NCBI GenBank assembly: GCA_963721365.1
Contig: CAVRJE010000028.1
Span: 248,001 to 312,000 of the forward strand
Direction: 5' to 3'
DNA length: 64,000 nucleotides
From: CAIQPS01 sp963721365
Lineage (GTDB): Bacteria; Actinomycetota; Thermoleophilia; RBG-16-64-13
Shown: in pieces, positions 17,303 to 27,066 of the stretch
Numbering within the stretch: the stretch's first letter is position 1
Layout: each line of letters begins with the position of its first letter
Program-made: the position numbers and the translations under genes
The notes under the pieces: generated by a model
What the model saw: only the letters and a program-made list of their open reading frames with translations
Databases searched by the model: none
Told to the model about the DNA's origin: nothing

Positions 17303-17712
17303 AGTTCCTTACCTTTGCTCAAAGACTGCACCGGATAGGCCGGGCCGTAGGTCTCGCGGATGCGCGTGATCTCCCCCGCAACCGTGTCGAGCGCCTCGTC
17401 CCAGGAGATGCGCACGTACTCGTCCTTGCCCCTCAGTTCGGGGTGCCGCTCCCCGTGAGGGTCGAAGTGCTTCCTCTTGAGGGGATAGTGAATCCTGTTC
17501 TCGTAGACGCGCTGCCGCTCCGGCACCTCGTAGCTCTGCAGGGTGGTCTTGCGCGGCGGACTGTAGCTCTTGCCCCTGGCCTCGATGACCCACGACGGCG
17601 CGTCTTCCTTATCGTCGAAGACGATGGGGCGCATCCGGGTGATCACGCCGTCCTTGATGTACACCCTCACCGGACCGCCGACCGTGCACTGGATGAAGAT
17701 CTGCTCCAGCAT
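17299..17712 (-). pseudogene. Truncated transhydroxylase large subunit (N-terminal fragment)
   Basis: The first 128 residues closely match the N terminus of the large subunit at 37278-39821 (EQIFIQCTVGGPVRV, PERQRVYENRIHYPLKRK, ISWDEALDTVAGEITRIRE). After RETYGPA the sequence switches to an unrelated tail, PVQSLSKGKEL, and stops within the start of the next gene. About 700 residues, including all catalytic motifs, are missing. This is a deletion between the large subunit and the Fe-S gene, or a collapse during assembly. It cannot be an active enzyme. Confidence 0.8.
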
Positions 17713-17748
17713 CTCTCTACTGCCAGTCGTCCAAACTCCCGCCGACCA

Positions 17749-20338
17749 TCACACCAGCATTCTTTCCCACGCGAGACCCGTACTCTTGCTGTAGGGCTGC
17801 GCAAATGCTTCAGGATGCTGTCTCCTCAACTCGTCGAGGCTCACCGCTCTCGACAGCGAGCAAGAACCCACCGGAGACCATGCCCGTAGCGTTCTTAGAC
17901 GTAGTATTCCGGGGGCTTATGGTATTGATGGCGCCGCCCCGGTCCAGTTCACCCGGTACGATCGGGTCGTACCTGGCGCCGTGGTCGATAGAGATGACGC
18001 CGGGCATGATGCGTTCGGTGACATAGGCCCCCACGAGGACCCCGCCCCTCTCGTTGAACACCTTCATCACATCTCCGTGGCCTATGCCGTGCCTGCGCGC
18101 ATCGTCGGGGTTGATCCAAGCCGTCTGGTAGGCGTATCCATCCGGTCCCACGATCTTGCAGGTCTCGATCTCCCGCAGCCACTGCATGTCATCGTGCTGG
18201 GAGTGCACGCGCCACCGCGGATGGTTGGACACACAAAGGTACGGATAGAGCTTCGCCCGATCGCCTGCGAGCCTCTCGTCGTGGGTCGGACCTCGTTCGA
18301 CCCAATGCGGGACCGGGGGTCGTTCCTGGTCGTCGGGGAAGTGATCGGCCAGACGTTGCGAGAAGAACTCTAGCTTGCCGGTCGGGGTGGAAAGCGGGTG
18401 GTTCTCAGGGTCTTCGACAAACCCCCGCAGGGCAATGTCGTCCTTCTGCCAGTCGGGGTCGTTGGGGATGACGAAGTGCCCTTTCTCTTTGAACTCCTCC
18501 CAGCTTATGAACCCATCCACGCCGGAGGTGTCAAATCCGACCCTTATCCACTCCTCTACAGACTTACCGCCCGTATACTCATCCAGTACTCCCAGCTTCT
18601 CCGCGATCGCGCATACCACCTCATAGTCGCTCTTGGATTCGCCCCGGGGCTCGATGCACTTCTCGTCCAGGAACAGAGTGCCGAACTCCGCAGTGAGATT
18701 ATCCACGCCGATGTCATCGAGCTCGAACTTGGTCGCTACCGGCAGGATGATGTCGGCGAACTGGCAGTCGTTCTCTATCCAGGGATGCTGAGCGAGAATG
18801 AACTCGATCTTGGGGTTCTGGAAGGCTTTGGCAATATAGTTCGAATCGTTCCAGCAGGTCATCAACGACGGTGTATCGGTCCACATCATGTGGATCTCGG
18901 GAGCATCCGTCGACCGGGTACTTGTACTCCACGAACTGCTCTTCGGTGAGGTCTCGGCACCACGCAGTCCCGTACCAGGATATGGGCGCGTCGTTGATCG
19001 CCTCGTGTATCTTGTTCTTAGGGATCATCTGAACCGCATTGTCTCTCTGCGCCCTGGAAGTTGAAGCCCCTGTTGGCCGCCTCAACGCTGGGGAACAGAA
19101 GATGACGGGGAACCGGTATCGATTTCCCGAAAACAAACTCAGGAGGATCCTCTCCTCCCATGAGACCCCATTCGATGGTGCTCAGCATGTGGCGGCCCGG
19201 CTTGCCCAGACCCTGCATGCCGAGGAGGCAGACCTCCAGCCTGACGTTTTCCGTGGCGTAAGGCGACCTCGACCATGTTGCCGCCGTTGCCATGCACCGT
19301 TGAGGTAGGGGCCATGGCCCAGGCCCGCGCCAGAGCCTTGATGATCCGGGACGGGACTCCGGTCTTTTCAGCCGCCCACTGGGGGGTCTTCGGGACCCCG
19401 TCTTCCTCGCCCAGGACATAGGCTGCGAACTTGTCGAACCCCACGACGTGGGTCTCGACATAGTCTTTGTCGTAGGTGTCCTCTTTCAGCCACTGATAGG
19501 CGATAGCGAGGTACAAGGCTGCGTCCGTGTTCGGCAGGATGGGGATCCACTTGTCGGCGTGCACCGCCGCGCCGTAGTTCAGGTCGGGACAAACGTAGAC
19601 CTGTTTGATACCGAGCTCGCTGAACCAGTAGCAGAGCTGGCTTACGGTCTGGCCTCCCCAGCCCCACGGGGTGGTCTCCGGATCGCACCCGGTGAAAAGG
19701 AGCGTGTTCGCGTGCTCGGCGATATCCGGGATGATGTTTCGCTGGTAGGCCGACTTGCCTATCGGTTCGCATCCCCAGACATGCTTGGCGCCCCAGTACC
19801 AACCCTCCCAGCTATCCGGATTCCTCACCTGCAGCGTGTATCCACCCAATAGCGAAAGCAGCGGACGGTTGCAGCCGTGCGCGGCGTGCACCACCTTCGT
19901 TTCGGAGTGCCCGTCAGCCTGTGCCAGGATGGCACCCAGGCCGTACTCTTTTTCGATACGCCGTATTTCCGTAGCAATGATGTCGGTCGCTTCGTCCCAT
20001 GAGATGCGGACGTATTTGCTCTTGCCACGATTCTGGGGGTTGCGCTCGCCTTTGGGATCCCAGTCGACACGTTTGAGCGGGTACATCGTCCGGTTGGGCG
20101 AGTTGACGCGGTTCTTGTACGCGAGCGTGAAGGGCGGAATAAGCGTCTTCATACTGGCCTCGAAGACCTGTCCGCGGGCCTCCATCCTCCAGGGTTTCAC
20201 GTCATATTTCCAGTCGAAGTGGAACGGCCGTATTCTGACTATCTTCCCGTCCTTGACATCCACCTGGACGCAATTCGAGTCGATACCAACACCGAGGAAA
20301 GACAAGCCCTTGACTACGGTCTTCTCAGTTCCCCCCAT
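17749..20338 (-). CDS. Molybdopterin oxidoreductase large subunit, divergent transhydroxylase subfamily
   Basis: This is the first gene of the first catabolic operon and is very similar throughout to the intact large subunit at 23760-26390. Motifs include RNPDSWEGWYWGAKHVWGCE, GCDPETTPWGWGG, ADIILPVATKFE and a C-terminal pterin-binding domain with HGDVMKVFNERGG. Frame breaks lie near 19265, 19050, 18905 and 17850. Corrected, the protein is about 863 residues and ends at 17749 with ERMLV. It lacks the SSHH motif of the other large subunits (LAQADGHSETK instead), so its substrate may differ. Confidence 0.8.
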
Positions 20339-20788
20339 TGATCAACCCGCCTTTCTCAATGTGACGGTCTAGAGCGATCACTCTCCCCGTTCCCAGCATC
20401 CACGCGTTCTCCCATGTCGTCCGCGCCGGATCCCGACTGCTCCTCTCTACACGCAATCTGACAGATCGGTAGAACCTTCATGCCCCTTCTACTTCCACAA
20501 CTGCCTCCTTCGTTCGCGACAGCCCGGGACGTCTACATGGCGGGAGCGGTGAGCTTCGCCGTCCCGCCAATACGCTACGTTTTACTGTATGAGACAGTAT
20601 GCTTCACTGAGTGACAAGAAGATAGAACAGAGGTGATGAGAAAGTCAACACGGAGAATAGGAGTGGCTGCCGCCCAGAGCTTTGGGACTGGTCTTGCCCC
20701 CAATCAGTTCGGAAACGGCACAACGCGCCGTTCAGAAGAGGCGGTGATCTGCATGCGACCGTCCGTGAGCCGTTTGACAAGAACCGGA
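20339..20788. promoter_or_regulatory. Regulatory region of the first catabolic operon
   Basis: This 450-base gap lies upstream of the minus-strand operon that starts at 20338. It holds two inverted repeats. TACTGT (20583-20588) and ACAGTA (20594-20599) have a 5-base spacer. TTCACTGAGTGAC (20603-20615) resembles the palindrome upstream of the ABC binding-protein gene at 23391-23415. The divergence from that better site is at the outer positions. The neighbouring IclR regulator is the likely binder. No gene was seen in the rest of the gap. Confidence 0.5.
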
Positions 20789-21565
20789 CTAGATACCGTT
20801 CGCCTGATCCAGCCGTCCCCCCATGTCACTCGCGGCAGAACGCAGCTGATCGATGAAGGAAGGTAGCGCGCCTTCTGAGAAGCGCTCAACAGGAACGACA
20901 AGCGCAAGCGCAGCCACCGCATTCCCGCGCCAGAAGATGGGAACGGCTACCGCACAAGTCCCCAAGTTGTGTTCTTCGTGGTCGTAGGCCACACCCTCCT
21001 TGAACACCCGCTCCAATCTCGCGCGGGCAGCCTCTGGGTCAATAAGGGTGTTTTGCGTGAACCGCTCGGGCCGTATTGAAGCCAGCATTCTTCGTCTTGT
21101 GCCCTCACTGGCGAAAGCCAGCAGGATCTGCGAGTGGACGTTCCACGTGGCATGCAGGGGATGGAGATTGCTGGCCGGGACCTTCGGCACAAACCCTCTG
21201 GACGGGGGCAGTATGTACGCGATCTGGACCACATCCCCGCGCCTCACCCCGAGCACCACACCCTCCTGGGTCGATTCTGCCAGGGCGCGAAGATCGGTGT
21301 TCAGAATCTGGGCAAATACCGTCCCACTCCCCAGGGTGTAGAGTGCCATCGCCCAGGTCGGTCCGACGCCGTATAGTTCAGATTCAGCATCGTAGGTGAG
21401 ATACCCCTCGGCCTCAAGAGCCTTGGCGAACCGATAGGCCGTCGACCGATGCAGGCCAGTTCTTCTGCTGAGCTCGGCTAGACTCAGGGTAGCAGTGTTT
21501 GCCGTGAACTGACCGAGAATATCCAGTCCCCGTGAGAGGGCTTGAATCGGGCCTTGCCCGCTCAT
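20789..21565 (-). CDS. IclR family transcriptional regulator
   Basis: This intact 258-residue protein has an N-terminal winged helix (LSLAELSRRTGLHRSTAYRF, about residues 27-46) and the C-terminal IclR effector domain with GVRRGDVVQIAY and the VAYDHEEHNLGTCAVAVP segment. Such regulators commonly control catabolism of aromatic compounds. It sits between the first catabolic operon and the ABC binding protein, both of which have TTTCACYGAGTGA-like palindromes upstream, so it is the best candidate to regulate both. Confidence 0.9.
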   Translation of the reverse strand: MSGQGPIQALSRGLDILGQFTANTATLSLAELSRRTGLHRSTAYRFAKALEAEGYLTYDAESELYGVGPTWAMALYTLGSGTVFAQILNTDLRALAESTQEGVVLGVRRGDVVQIAYILPPSRGFVPKVPASNLHPLHATWNVHSQILLAFASEGTRRRMLASIRPERFTQNTLIDPEAARARLERVFKEGVAYDHEEHNLGTCAVAVPIFWRGNAVAALALVVPVERFSEGALPSFIDQLRSAASDMGGRLDQANGI

Positions 21566-21827
21566 CGTGTTGACTCCTGTCGACTGCGTCTATCCACGTC
21601 AGCTACGAACCGCGTCATTGACACAACAGAAGGTCGCGCCAAAGACGACTACTAGTATGCCTCGTCGGCTGCCCCGATAACCCGGCATTTCGGCGAGGGC
21701 ATCGCGTTTCCACTGTGCCATGTGCTCCTGCAGAGAGGAGGGACCGCGAGGAAACCCTTTTGAGGTTGGATCTCCCCGCGGCCCCTGTCCGCGTTCTGCC
21801 ATCTAGGCGGGCTTCAGGAAAGTTCGG
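21566..21827. other. Intergenic region with a doubtful small reading frame
   Basis: This gap separates the IclR gene from the end of the ABC binding-protein gene. A minus-strand frame at 21599-21802 (67 codons) has a hydrophobic stretch RGILVVVFGATFC near its end and an internal ATG with GCAGGAG before it, but no family is recognisable. I see no clear terminator. Confidence 0.2.
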
Positions 21828-23288
21828 CTAGGAGTATTGCATCTCCTGCACCGGGCTCACTGCCGCGCCCGGGGGCAAGAACTTGGCCGCGACCATGACC
21901 TGCTCGAAGGGCCACTTCGCGCCCTTGCGCCACTGTGCCGCGGAGGTAGGCATCCTCAGGCAGTTAGGTACCGGATGCGTCACCGGGTCGCTCGCGGTCG
22001 GATCGACCGGCAGGGTAAAGTCGACCGGCCCATACATCGTGTCCACTTTCGCGGTAGAGATAGCCTTGATAACCGCTTCCTTGTCGGTTGGGTCAGCAGC
22101 CTGCTTCAGTGCGGAGACGTAGAGCTCCATGAGCGAGTAGGCCTCCGTCCCCGAAACCCATTGGTTGCCGGTGTCGGCCTCGTAGGCGTCGGCGATCTCC
22201 CGGCAGGTCTGTCCGGTGAACGAGCTCTTGTACGGATAGCTGGCGTGCCAGGCCAACTCGGTGGTCAGTCCGTATGCGCTGGGACCGATGGCTTCACACG
22301 TCTTGGCAAAGGTCAACGCCAGGGCCATGGTGCAGGCTTTTGGCTTGAGATTCTGTTGTAGACACTGTTTCCAGAAGTTCGTGAAATCGCCGGCGGTCAT
22401 CAAGCCCGTGATGATTTCGGCGCCGAACTTCTTATACTCGCTGATTTGCTGCGTGTAGTCTTCACTGCCCACTTGGTAGAAGCCCGTCTCATCCACTTGA
22501 TAGCCGGCCTTCGTGAACCAGAACGGACCCCCCGTAGCCGGGTCGCCCCAGGCCTGCCCGTCGGTGCCGTTACTGTAGTTAGCTCCGACTTTCTTGTTCG
22601 TCTGGAGTTGGTCCCACATCTCGGTGTAGCACTGAGCCATGGCCTCCGTCCCTACGCAGAGCGCGTACCCCCACTTGAAGGGTTGGGGATTCTTCGGGTC
22701 CTTCTGGCGGCTGAAGAAGAACGGCTGCCAGGGGCCCGAGACCATGAGACCCGGGCATCCCAGGGCCTCGCACTGGTCGGCGGCCGGGATCATGGTGTCC
22801 GGGGCGCCGGCGGCAAAGATCATGTCCACGTTCTGGTTGGTGATCAAGTCGCCGGTAACCTGAGCGCAGCGGTTGCTGTCCGATTGCGTGTCCTGAGTGG
22901 TCATCTTGACCAGATGCTTCTTCCCGTCACCGCAGACCACGCCATCCGCGAGGACCTTGGTCCACTGTCCGTACACCCAGTCGAACGGGATGGTGAACGT
23001 CGACAAGGCGCCAGTCTTGGGAATAACGATGCCTACGCTGAGGTCCCTGCCGGATTCCGCAGCTGCCGACACGGTCGTGGTCGCGCTCGCCGTGGTGGTT
23101 GTAGCCGCGGCGACGGACGTGGTGGTGGCTGCAACCGTGGTAGTCGGACCGGCAGCGGTCGTGGTAGTCGCCGTTCCGCCGCAGGCGGCGATCAGTCCGC
23201 CGAGACCGCCGGCGGCCCCGATGCTCGCGCCGGCTATTCCGGCGATCTTGAGGAATTCCCTGCGGTTTACGGCCTTCTCTTCTGACAT
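21828..23288 (-). CDS. ABC transporter substrate-binding lipoprotein (Peripla_BP_6 type), Tat signal
   Basis: This is a 486-residue extracytoplasmic binding protein of the branched-chain amino acid/aromatic acid type. The start at 23288 is chosen for its strong Shine-Dalgarno (GGAGGGGGA). The signal has a twin arginine (NRREFLKIAG, R9/R10) and a lipobox LIAAC with C36, followed by a Thr/Ala-rich linker. The ligand domain opens with VGIVIPKTGALSTF. No permease or ATPase gene lies nearby. Its position beside the IclR gene and a strong palindrome suggest it binds the operon's substrate. Confidence 0.85.
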   Translation of the reverse strand: MSEEKAVNRREFLKIAGIAGASIGAAGGLGGLIAACGGTATTTTAAGPTTTVAATTTSVAAATTTTASATTTVSAAAESGRDLSVGIVIPKTGALSTFTIPFDWVYGQWTKVLADGVVCGDGKKHLVKMTTQDTQSDSNRCAQVTGDLITNQNVDMIFAAGAPDTMIPAADQCEALGCPGLMVSGPWQPFFFSRQKDPKNPQPFKWGYALCVGTEAMAQCYTEMWDQLQTNKKVGANYSNGTDGQAWGDPATGGPFWFTKAGYQVDETGFYQVGSEDYTQQISEYKKFGAEIITGLMTAGDFTNFWKQCLQQNLKPKACTMALALTFAKTCEAIGPSAYGLTTELAWHASYPYKSSFTGQTCREIADAYEADTGNQWVSGTEAYSLMELYVSALKQAADPTDKEAVIKAISTAKVDTMYGPVDFTLPVDPTASDPVTHPVPNCLRMPTSAAQWRKGAKWPFEQVMVAAKFLPPGAAVSPVQEMQYS

Positions 23289-23759
23289 CTCTGTCCCCCT
23301 CCATCGATGTGGCCTTGCGGTGCCAAACATCTCTTTCGACAGCGGGACCAGCTGGGAAAGTGGCTCAACAGGTTCCGCTGCCGACAAGAGCTGTGTTTCA
23401 CCGAGTGAAACACAGCGTTTCCCCGTGTGAACTATCGTAGCGCCGGGGCAAATGCTCGTCAATCCCTGCGGGCAAGGAGTGCCGCCGATGACGTAGTCGA
23501 CGGGCTCGGCCAGGTCCTGGCGTGCGATCCTCTCCCCCTGTGGTTAGGCTGAGAGAAGGGCCGGCTGGGCACTCAGACGGGAAGACTGCGATGAGTCAGG
23601 GGCGACGATGAGCGTCGCACGGAGGGACCTGCTCCCCGACTGCTCCGAGTTCCTCAGTCGGCACTGGAACTCGTGTCGGCCAGAATTATTTCGACCCGCA
23701 GGCCTGAGACTCAGTCGTACCGTCTGCTGATAGCATCCGGGTATTCCCGTGTCAATTCA
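23289..23759. promoter_or_regulatory. Tandem palindromic operators upstream of the ABC binding protein
   Basis: An almost perfect palindrome, CTGTGTTTCAC (23391-23401), spacer CGA, GTGAAACACAG (23405-23415), lies about 105 bases upstream of the minus-strand start. A weaker relative, GTTTCCCCGTGTGAAC (23417-23432), follows it. The core TTTCACCGAGTGAAA is shared with the site at 20603-20615 in front of the first catabolic operon. The remainder of the gap, down to the end of the next gene at 23760, shows no gene. Confidence 0.6.
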
Positions 23760-26390
23760 TCAGGCCAACATCCTTTCATAAGTCAAACCAGACGCCTTGT
23801 CGTAGGGACGGGAGAACGCGTCGGGGTGCTCTCTCCGTAACTCATCCAAGTCTGCCCGCTCCACGTCTACCAAGAATCCACCGGAGACCATGCCGGTTGC
23901 GTTCTTGGAGGTGGTGTTTCTGGGGGTGATGGTGTTAATCGCTCCCCCCCGGTCCAGTTCTCCGGGGATGATGGGGTCGTATCTGGCCCCGTGGTCCACG
24001 TAGATGACGCCGGGCATGATGCGCTCGGTGACATACGCGCCAACAAGCACTGCACCGCGTTCGTTGAAGACCTTCATCACGTCCCCGTGGGTGATGTAGT
24101 GCTTCTTGGCATCTTTCGGGTTGATCCAGGCGGTCTGGTAGGCATACCCATCCGGTCCCACGATCTTGCAGGTTTCAATCTCGCGCAGCCACTGCATGTC
24201 GTCGTGCTGGGAGTGCACCCGCCAGCGAGGATGATTGGAGACAACCAGATAGGGATAGATCTTGGCTCTATCTCCGGAGAGTCGTTCGTCGTGACTTTCC
24301 CCCCGTTCGATCCACTTGGGAACGGGGGGACGTTCCTCATCACCCGGGAAGTGATCGGCCAGGCGCTGGCTGAAGAACTCCAGCTTCCCGGTGGGAGTGG
24401 AAAGCGGGTTGCTCTCGGGGTCTTCGGCAAAACCTCGAAGCGCGATCTCGTGCTTGTCCCAATCAGGATCGTTGGGGATCACGAAGTGACCTTCTTCTTT
24501 GAACTCCTCCCAGGTTATGAGGTGATCGATACCACAGGTGTCGAAGCCGACCTTGATCCAGTCTTCAACGGACTTGCCGCGAGTCAGTTCCTCGAGGACG
24601 CCCAGCTTTTCTGCAATCGCGCAGACGCACTCGTAGTCGCTTCTTGATTCGCCTTTGGGCTCGATGCACTTGGCGTCGTAGAACACCGATCCATACTCGG
24701 CGGAGTAGTGGTCCACCCCGATGTCGTCATTCTCGAACTTGGTGGTCACCGGCAGGATGATGTCGGCAAACTGGCAGTCGTTCTCTATCCAGGGATGCTG
24801 GGCCAGGATGCACTCGATCTTGGGATTCTGATAGGCCGTTGCCGTGTAGTTGGAGTCGTTCCAACAGGTCATGAGTGCTGGCGTATCGGTCCAAAGCATG
24901 TGGACCTCAGAGCAGCCGTCCTTGGGATACTGGTACTGGATGAACTGATCCTCGACCAGCTCTTGGCAGAAGGTGGTCCCGTACCACCTTATGGGATTCT
25001 CAGGAGACGCTTCGTTGATCGCAACGTGGATCTTGTTCTTCGGGATGATCTGGAGCGCGTCCTCTTCGCTCATGGGACCGGCCCCGCGGTTGGCGGCATT
25101 GATGTTCGGATACATGGAGTGACGGGGCACGCACACCGATTTGCCGAAGTTGAACCGAGGCGAGGAGGTCCACCTGGGTCCGGCCGGATCGGGATCGCCC
25201 ATCAGTCCCCACTCGATAGTGGTCCACATGAAGCGTCCCGGCTTGCCCATGCCTTGCATGCCGAGAAGACAGACCTCTAGCCTCATGTTCTCTGTAGCGT
25301 AGGGTCCTCGAGCCATGTTGCCGCCGTTGGCGTGGACGGTGGAGGTGGGGACACTGGCCCAGGCCCGAGCAAGCGCCTTGATGACGCGCGAGGGCACAGT
25401 GGTTTTCTCTTCCGCCCACTTGGGGGTCTTGGGGACGCCGTCTTCTTCACCCAGGACATAGGAAGCAAACTTGTCAAATCCGACTACATGGGTGGCAACG
25501 TACTCTTTGTCATAGGTGCCGGCCTTCAGCCACTCGTAGGCGATGGCCAGGTAGAGAGCGGCGTCGGTGTTGGGAAGGATGGGGATCCATTTGTCGGCGT
25601 GAACCGCCGTCCCGTAGTTCACGTCTGGGCAAATGTAGATCTGCTTGATGCCCAGTTCCGTGAACCAGTAGCAGAGCCGTGAGACAGTCTGGCCGCCCCA
25701 ACCCCACGGAGTCGTCTCCGGATCACATCCCGCATAGATGAGCATCTGGGTGTGCTCGGCAATGTCGGGGATGATGTTGGACTGATAGGCGGCTTTCCCC
25801 ACAGGTTCACAGCCCCAGACGTGCTTGGCTCCCCAGTACCAGCCTTCCCAGCTGTCGGGGTTGCGGGTCTGTAGGCTGAAACCGCCCAGAAGTTCCATCA
25901 GTTTGCGACTGCAGCCGTGCGCGGCGTGAACGGTCTTGCTTTCGCCGTGGCCATCGGCCTGGAGGAGGACACCGGTTGGTCCATAGGTGTCGATGACTCG
26001 CCGGATCTCAGCGGCAATGAGATCGGTAGCCTCGTCCCACGAGATGCGCACATACTTGCTTTTGCCCCGGTTCTGGGTGTTGCGTTCGCCCTTCGGATCC
26101 CAATCAACCCGCTTAAGTGGATACATTGTCCGGTTGGGTGAGTTGACTCGGTTCTTATAGGCTAGGGTGAATGGCGGGATAAGCACCTTCGTGCTCGCTT
26201 CGAAGACCGTGCCCCGCGCCCTTATCTTCCACGGCTTGACGTCGTACTTCCAGTCGAAGTGGAAGGGTCTAATCCTGACGATCTTGCCGCCCTTGACATC
26301 CACCTGAACGGTGTTGCCGTCCTCGGTGACACCGGAGAATGACAGCCCCTTCACAACGGTCTTCTGAGTTTCTCCCACTTGCTGACCCAC
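23760..26390 (-). CDS. Molybdopterin oxidoreductase large subunit, divergent transhydroxylase subfamily
   Basis: This intact 876-residue protein starts at a GTG (26390). It is a close paralogue of the broken gene at 17749-20338 and a more distant relative of the transhydroxylase large subunits. It has RNPDSWEGWYWG, so the Asp-Ser pair with the Mo-ligand Ser is kept, but QADGHGES stands in place of SSHHNWG. There is no N-terminal iron-sulfur motif and no Tat signal. It has no Fe-S subunit beside it and stands alone behind a rearrangement scar, so it may share the subunit at 16475-17302. Confidence 0.85.
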   Translation of the reverse strand: MGQQVGETQKTVVKGLSFSGVTEDGNTVQVDVKGGKIVRIRPFHFDWKYDVKPWKIRARGTVFEASTKVLIPPFTLAYKNRVNSPNRTMYPLKRVDWDPKGERNTQNRGKSKYVRISWDEATDLIAAEIRRVIDTYGPTGVLLQADGHGESKTVHAAHGCSRKLMELLGGFSLQTRNPDSWEGWYWGAKHVWGCEPVGKAAYQSNIIPDIAEHTQMLIYAGCDPETTPWGWGGQTVSRLCYWFTELGIKQIYICPDVNYGTAVHADKWIPILPNTDAALYLAIAYEWLKAGTYDKEYVATHVVGFDKFASYVLGEEDGVPKTPKWAEEKTTVPSRVIKALARAWASVPTSTVHANGGNMARGPYATENMRLEVCLLGMQGMGKPGRFMWTTIEWGLMGDPDPAGPRWTSSPRFNFGKSVCVPRHSMYPNINAANRGAGPMSEEDALQIIPKNKIHVAINEASPENPIRWYGTTFCQELVEDQFIQYQYPKDGCSEVHMLWTDTPALMTCWNDSNYTATAYQNPKIECILAQHPWIENDCQFADIILPVTTKFENDDIGVDHYSAEYGSVFYDAKCIEPKGESRSDYECVCAIAEKLGVLEELTRGKSVEDWIKVGFDTCGIDHLITWEEFKEEGHFVIPNDPDWDKHEIALRGFAEDPESNPLSTPTGKLEFFSQRLADHFPGDEERPPVPKWIERGESHDERLSGDRAKIYPYLVVSNHPRWRVHSQHDDMQWLREIETCKIVGPDGYAYQTAWINPKDAKKHYITHGDVMKVFNERGAVLVGAYVTERIMPGVIYVDHGARYDPIIPGELDRGGAINTITPRNTTSKNATGMVSGGFLVDVERADLDELRREHPDAFSRPYDKASGLTYERMLA

Positions 26391-26408
26391 TTTCCCTTAC
26401 TTTGGCAC

Positions 26409-26522
26409 CTATTGGAAAAGTCGCTCGGCCGCCTCCACACTTCGCAGTCCCTTGGCGGCAGACTCGATTTGGGTGAGAAGATCGGCGGCCGGGGTGTTCC
26501 AGAACGTCGGAGAGGTTGCCAT
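26409..26522 (-). pseudogene. N-terminal fragment of a cation P-type ATPase
   Basis: A 37-codon frame with a good Shine-Dalgarno (AGGAG) reads MATSPTFWNTPAADLL, then KGLRSVEAAERLFQ before a TAG. This matches the cytoplasmic N terminus of Mg/Ca-type P-ATPases, where GL-S-EAA-RL is a hallmark. The rest of the roughly 850-residue protein is absent, and the next gene starts 19 bases on. It looks like the remains of a gene cut by a rearrangement. Confidence 0.5.
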
Positions 26523-26784
26523 TCAGCTCCTGGGGACTGTACGCGAGGTCTCCGCCTGGTTTCTGCTTGCAGTATCGCCGCTTAAGGACAGGAGGAAGAC
26601 TATCAGGCCCGGGCTCTTCTCGCGACGTTTCCAGCCGGGGGATCAGGAGGGCCGTTCATCCGGTGTGTTTGCATCCGTTTCGGTCTGTCCGCTGGTGACG
26701 CGTCAAGTCCCAGTACCCGTGTTACACCCTGGCTCCGTTACCTTTGTTACAGTCACCCCGGCCCCGACGGTTCTTGTCGATCTC

Positions 26785-26967
26785 TCAGGAAGCCTTCTCT
26801 TTTCGCGGACGGCCCCCAGGATTGGCGAAGGCCCCGTGCTCTTTCTGGCGGTCGTGCCGAGCCGCATGCGTGCGGATGAGCTTGCCTTGGAAGACGATCT
26901 GGACTGTGTCGCCGGCTAGCGAGACCTCCACGCTTCTGCCCCGATAGCCGTTCCCCACCTGATGGGC
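26785..26967 (-). pseudogene. C-terminal fragment of an IS481-type transposase
   Basis: On the minus strand a frame reads GNGYRGRSVEVSLAGDTVQI, then FQGKLIRTHAARHDRQKEHG and PGGRPRKEKAS, ending at the TGA at 26785-26787. This resembles the C-terminal beta-domain of IS481-family integrases (YRG..VEV.LAGDTVQ...G.LI.THAARHDR). The catalytic core is missing. GTGTTACAC at 26719-26727 and a nearby TGTAACA may be remains of the element end. Confidence 0.55.
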
Positions 26968-26968
26968 C

Positions 26969-27041
26969 CGAGCGCGATGGGGCGCCCCAACCCGCCGGCG
27001 CCTCCCGTCACGATCGCAACCTTGCCTGCTAGATCGAACAC
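26969..27041 (-). pseudogene. N-terminal fragment of an SDR gene
   Basis: The first 25 codons (MFDLAGKVAIVTGGAGGLGR, then PIALG) match the start of the intact SDR at 7654-8409 (MFDLTGRVAIVTGGGGGLGR). It follows the second HCDH gene just as the intact SDR follows the first. The similarity stops abruptly at the transposase fragment, so this copy was cut by an insertion or deletion. Confidence 0.75.
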
Positions 27042-27066
27042 TTGGACCTCCTCTTGCTCTTTCGCC

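Noticed and set aside
26452..26919. A 155-codon plus-strand frame in the scar region
   Set aside because: It runs opposite to the recognisable ATPase and transposase fragments and has no family features.
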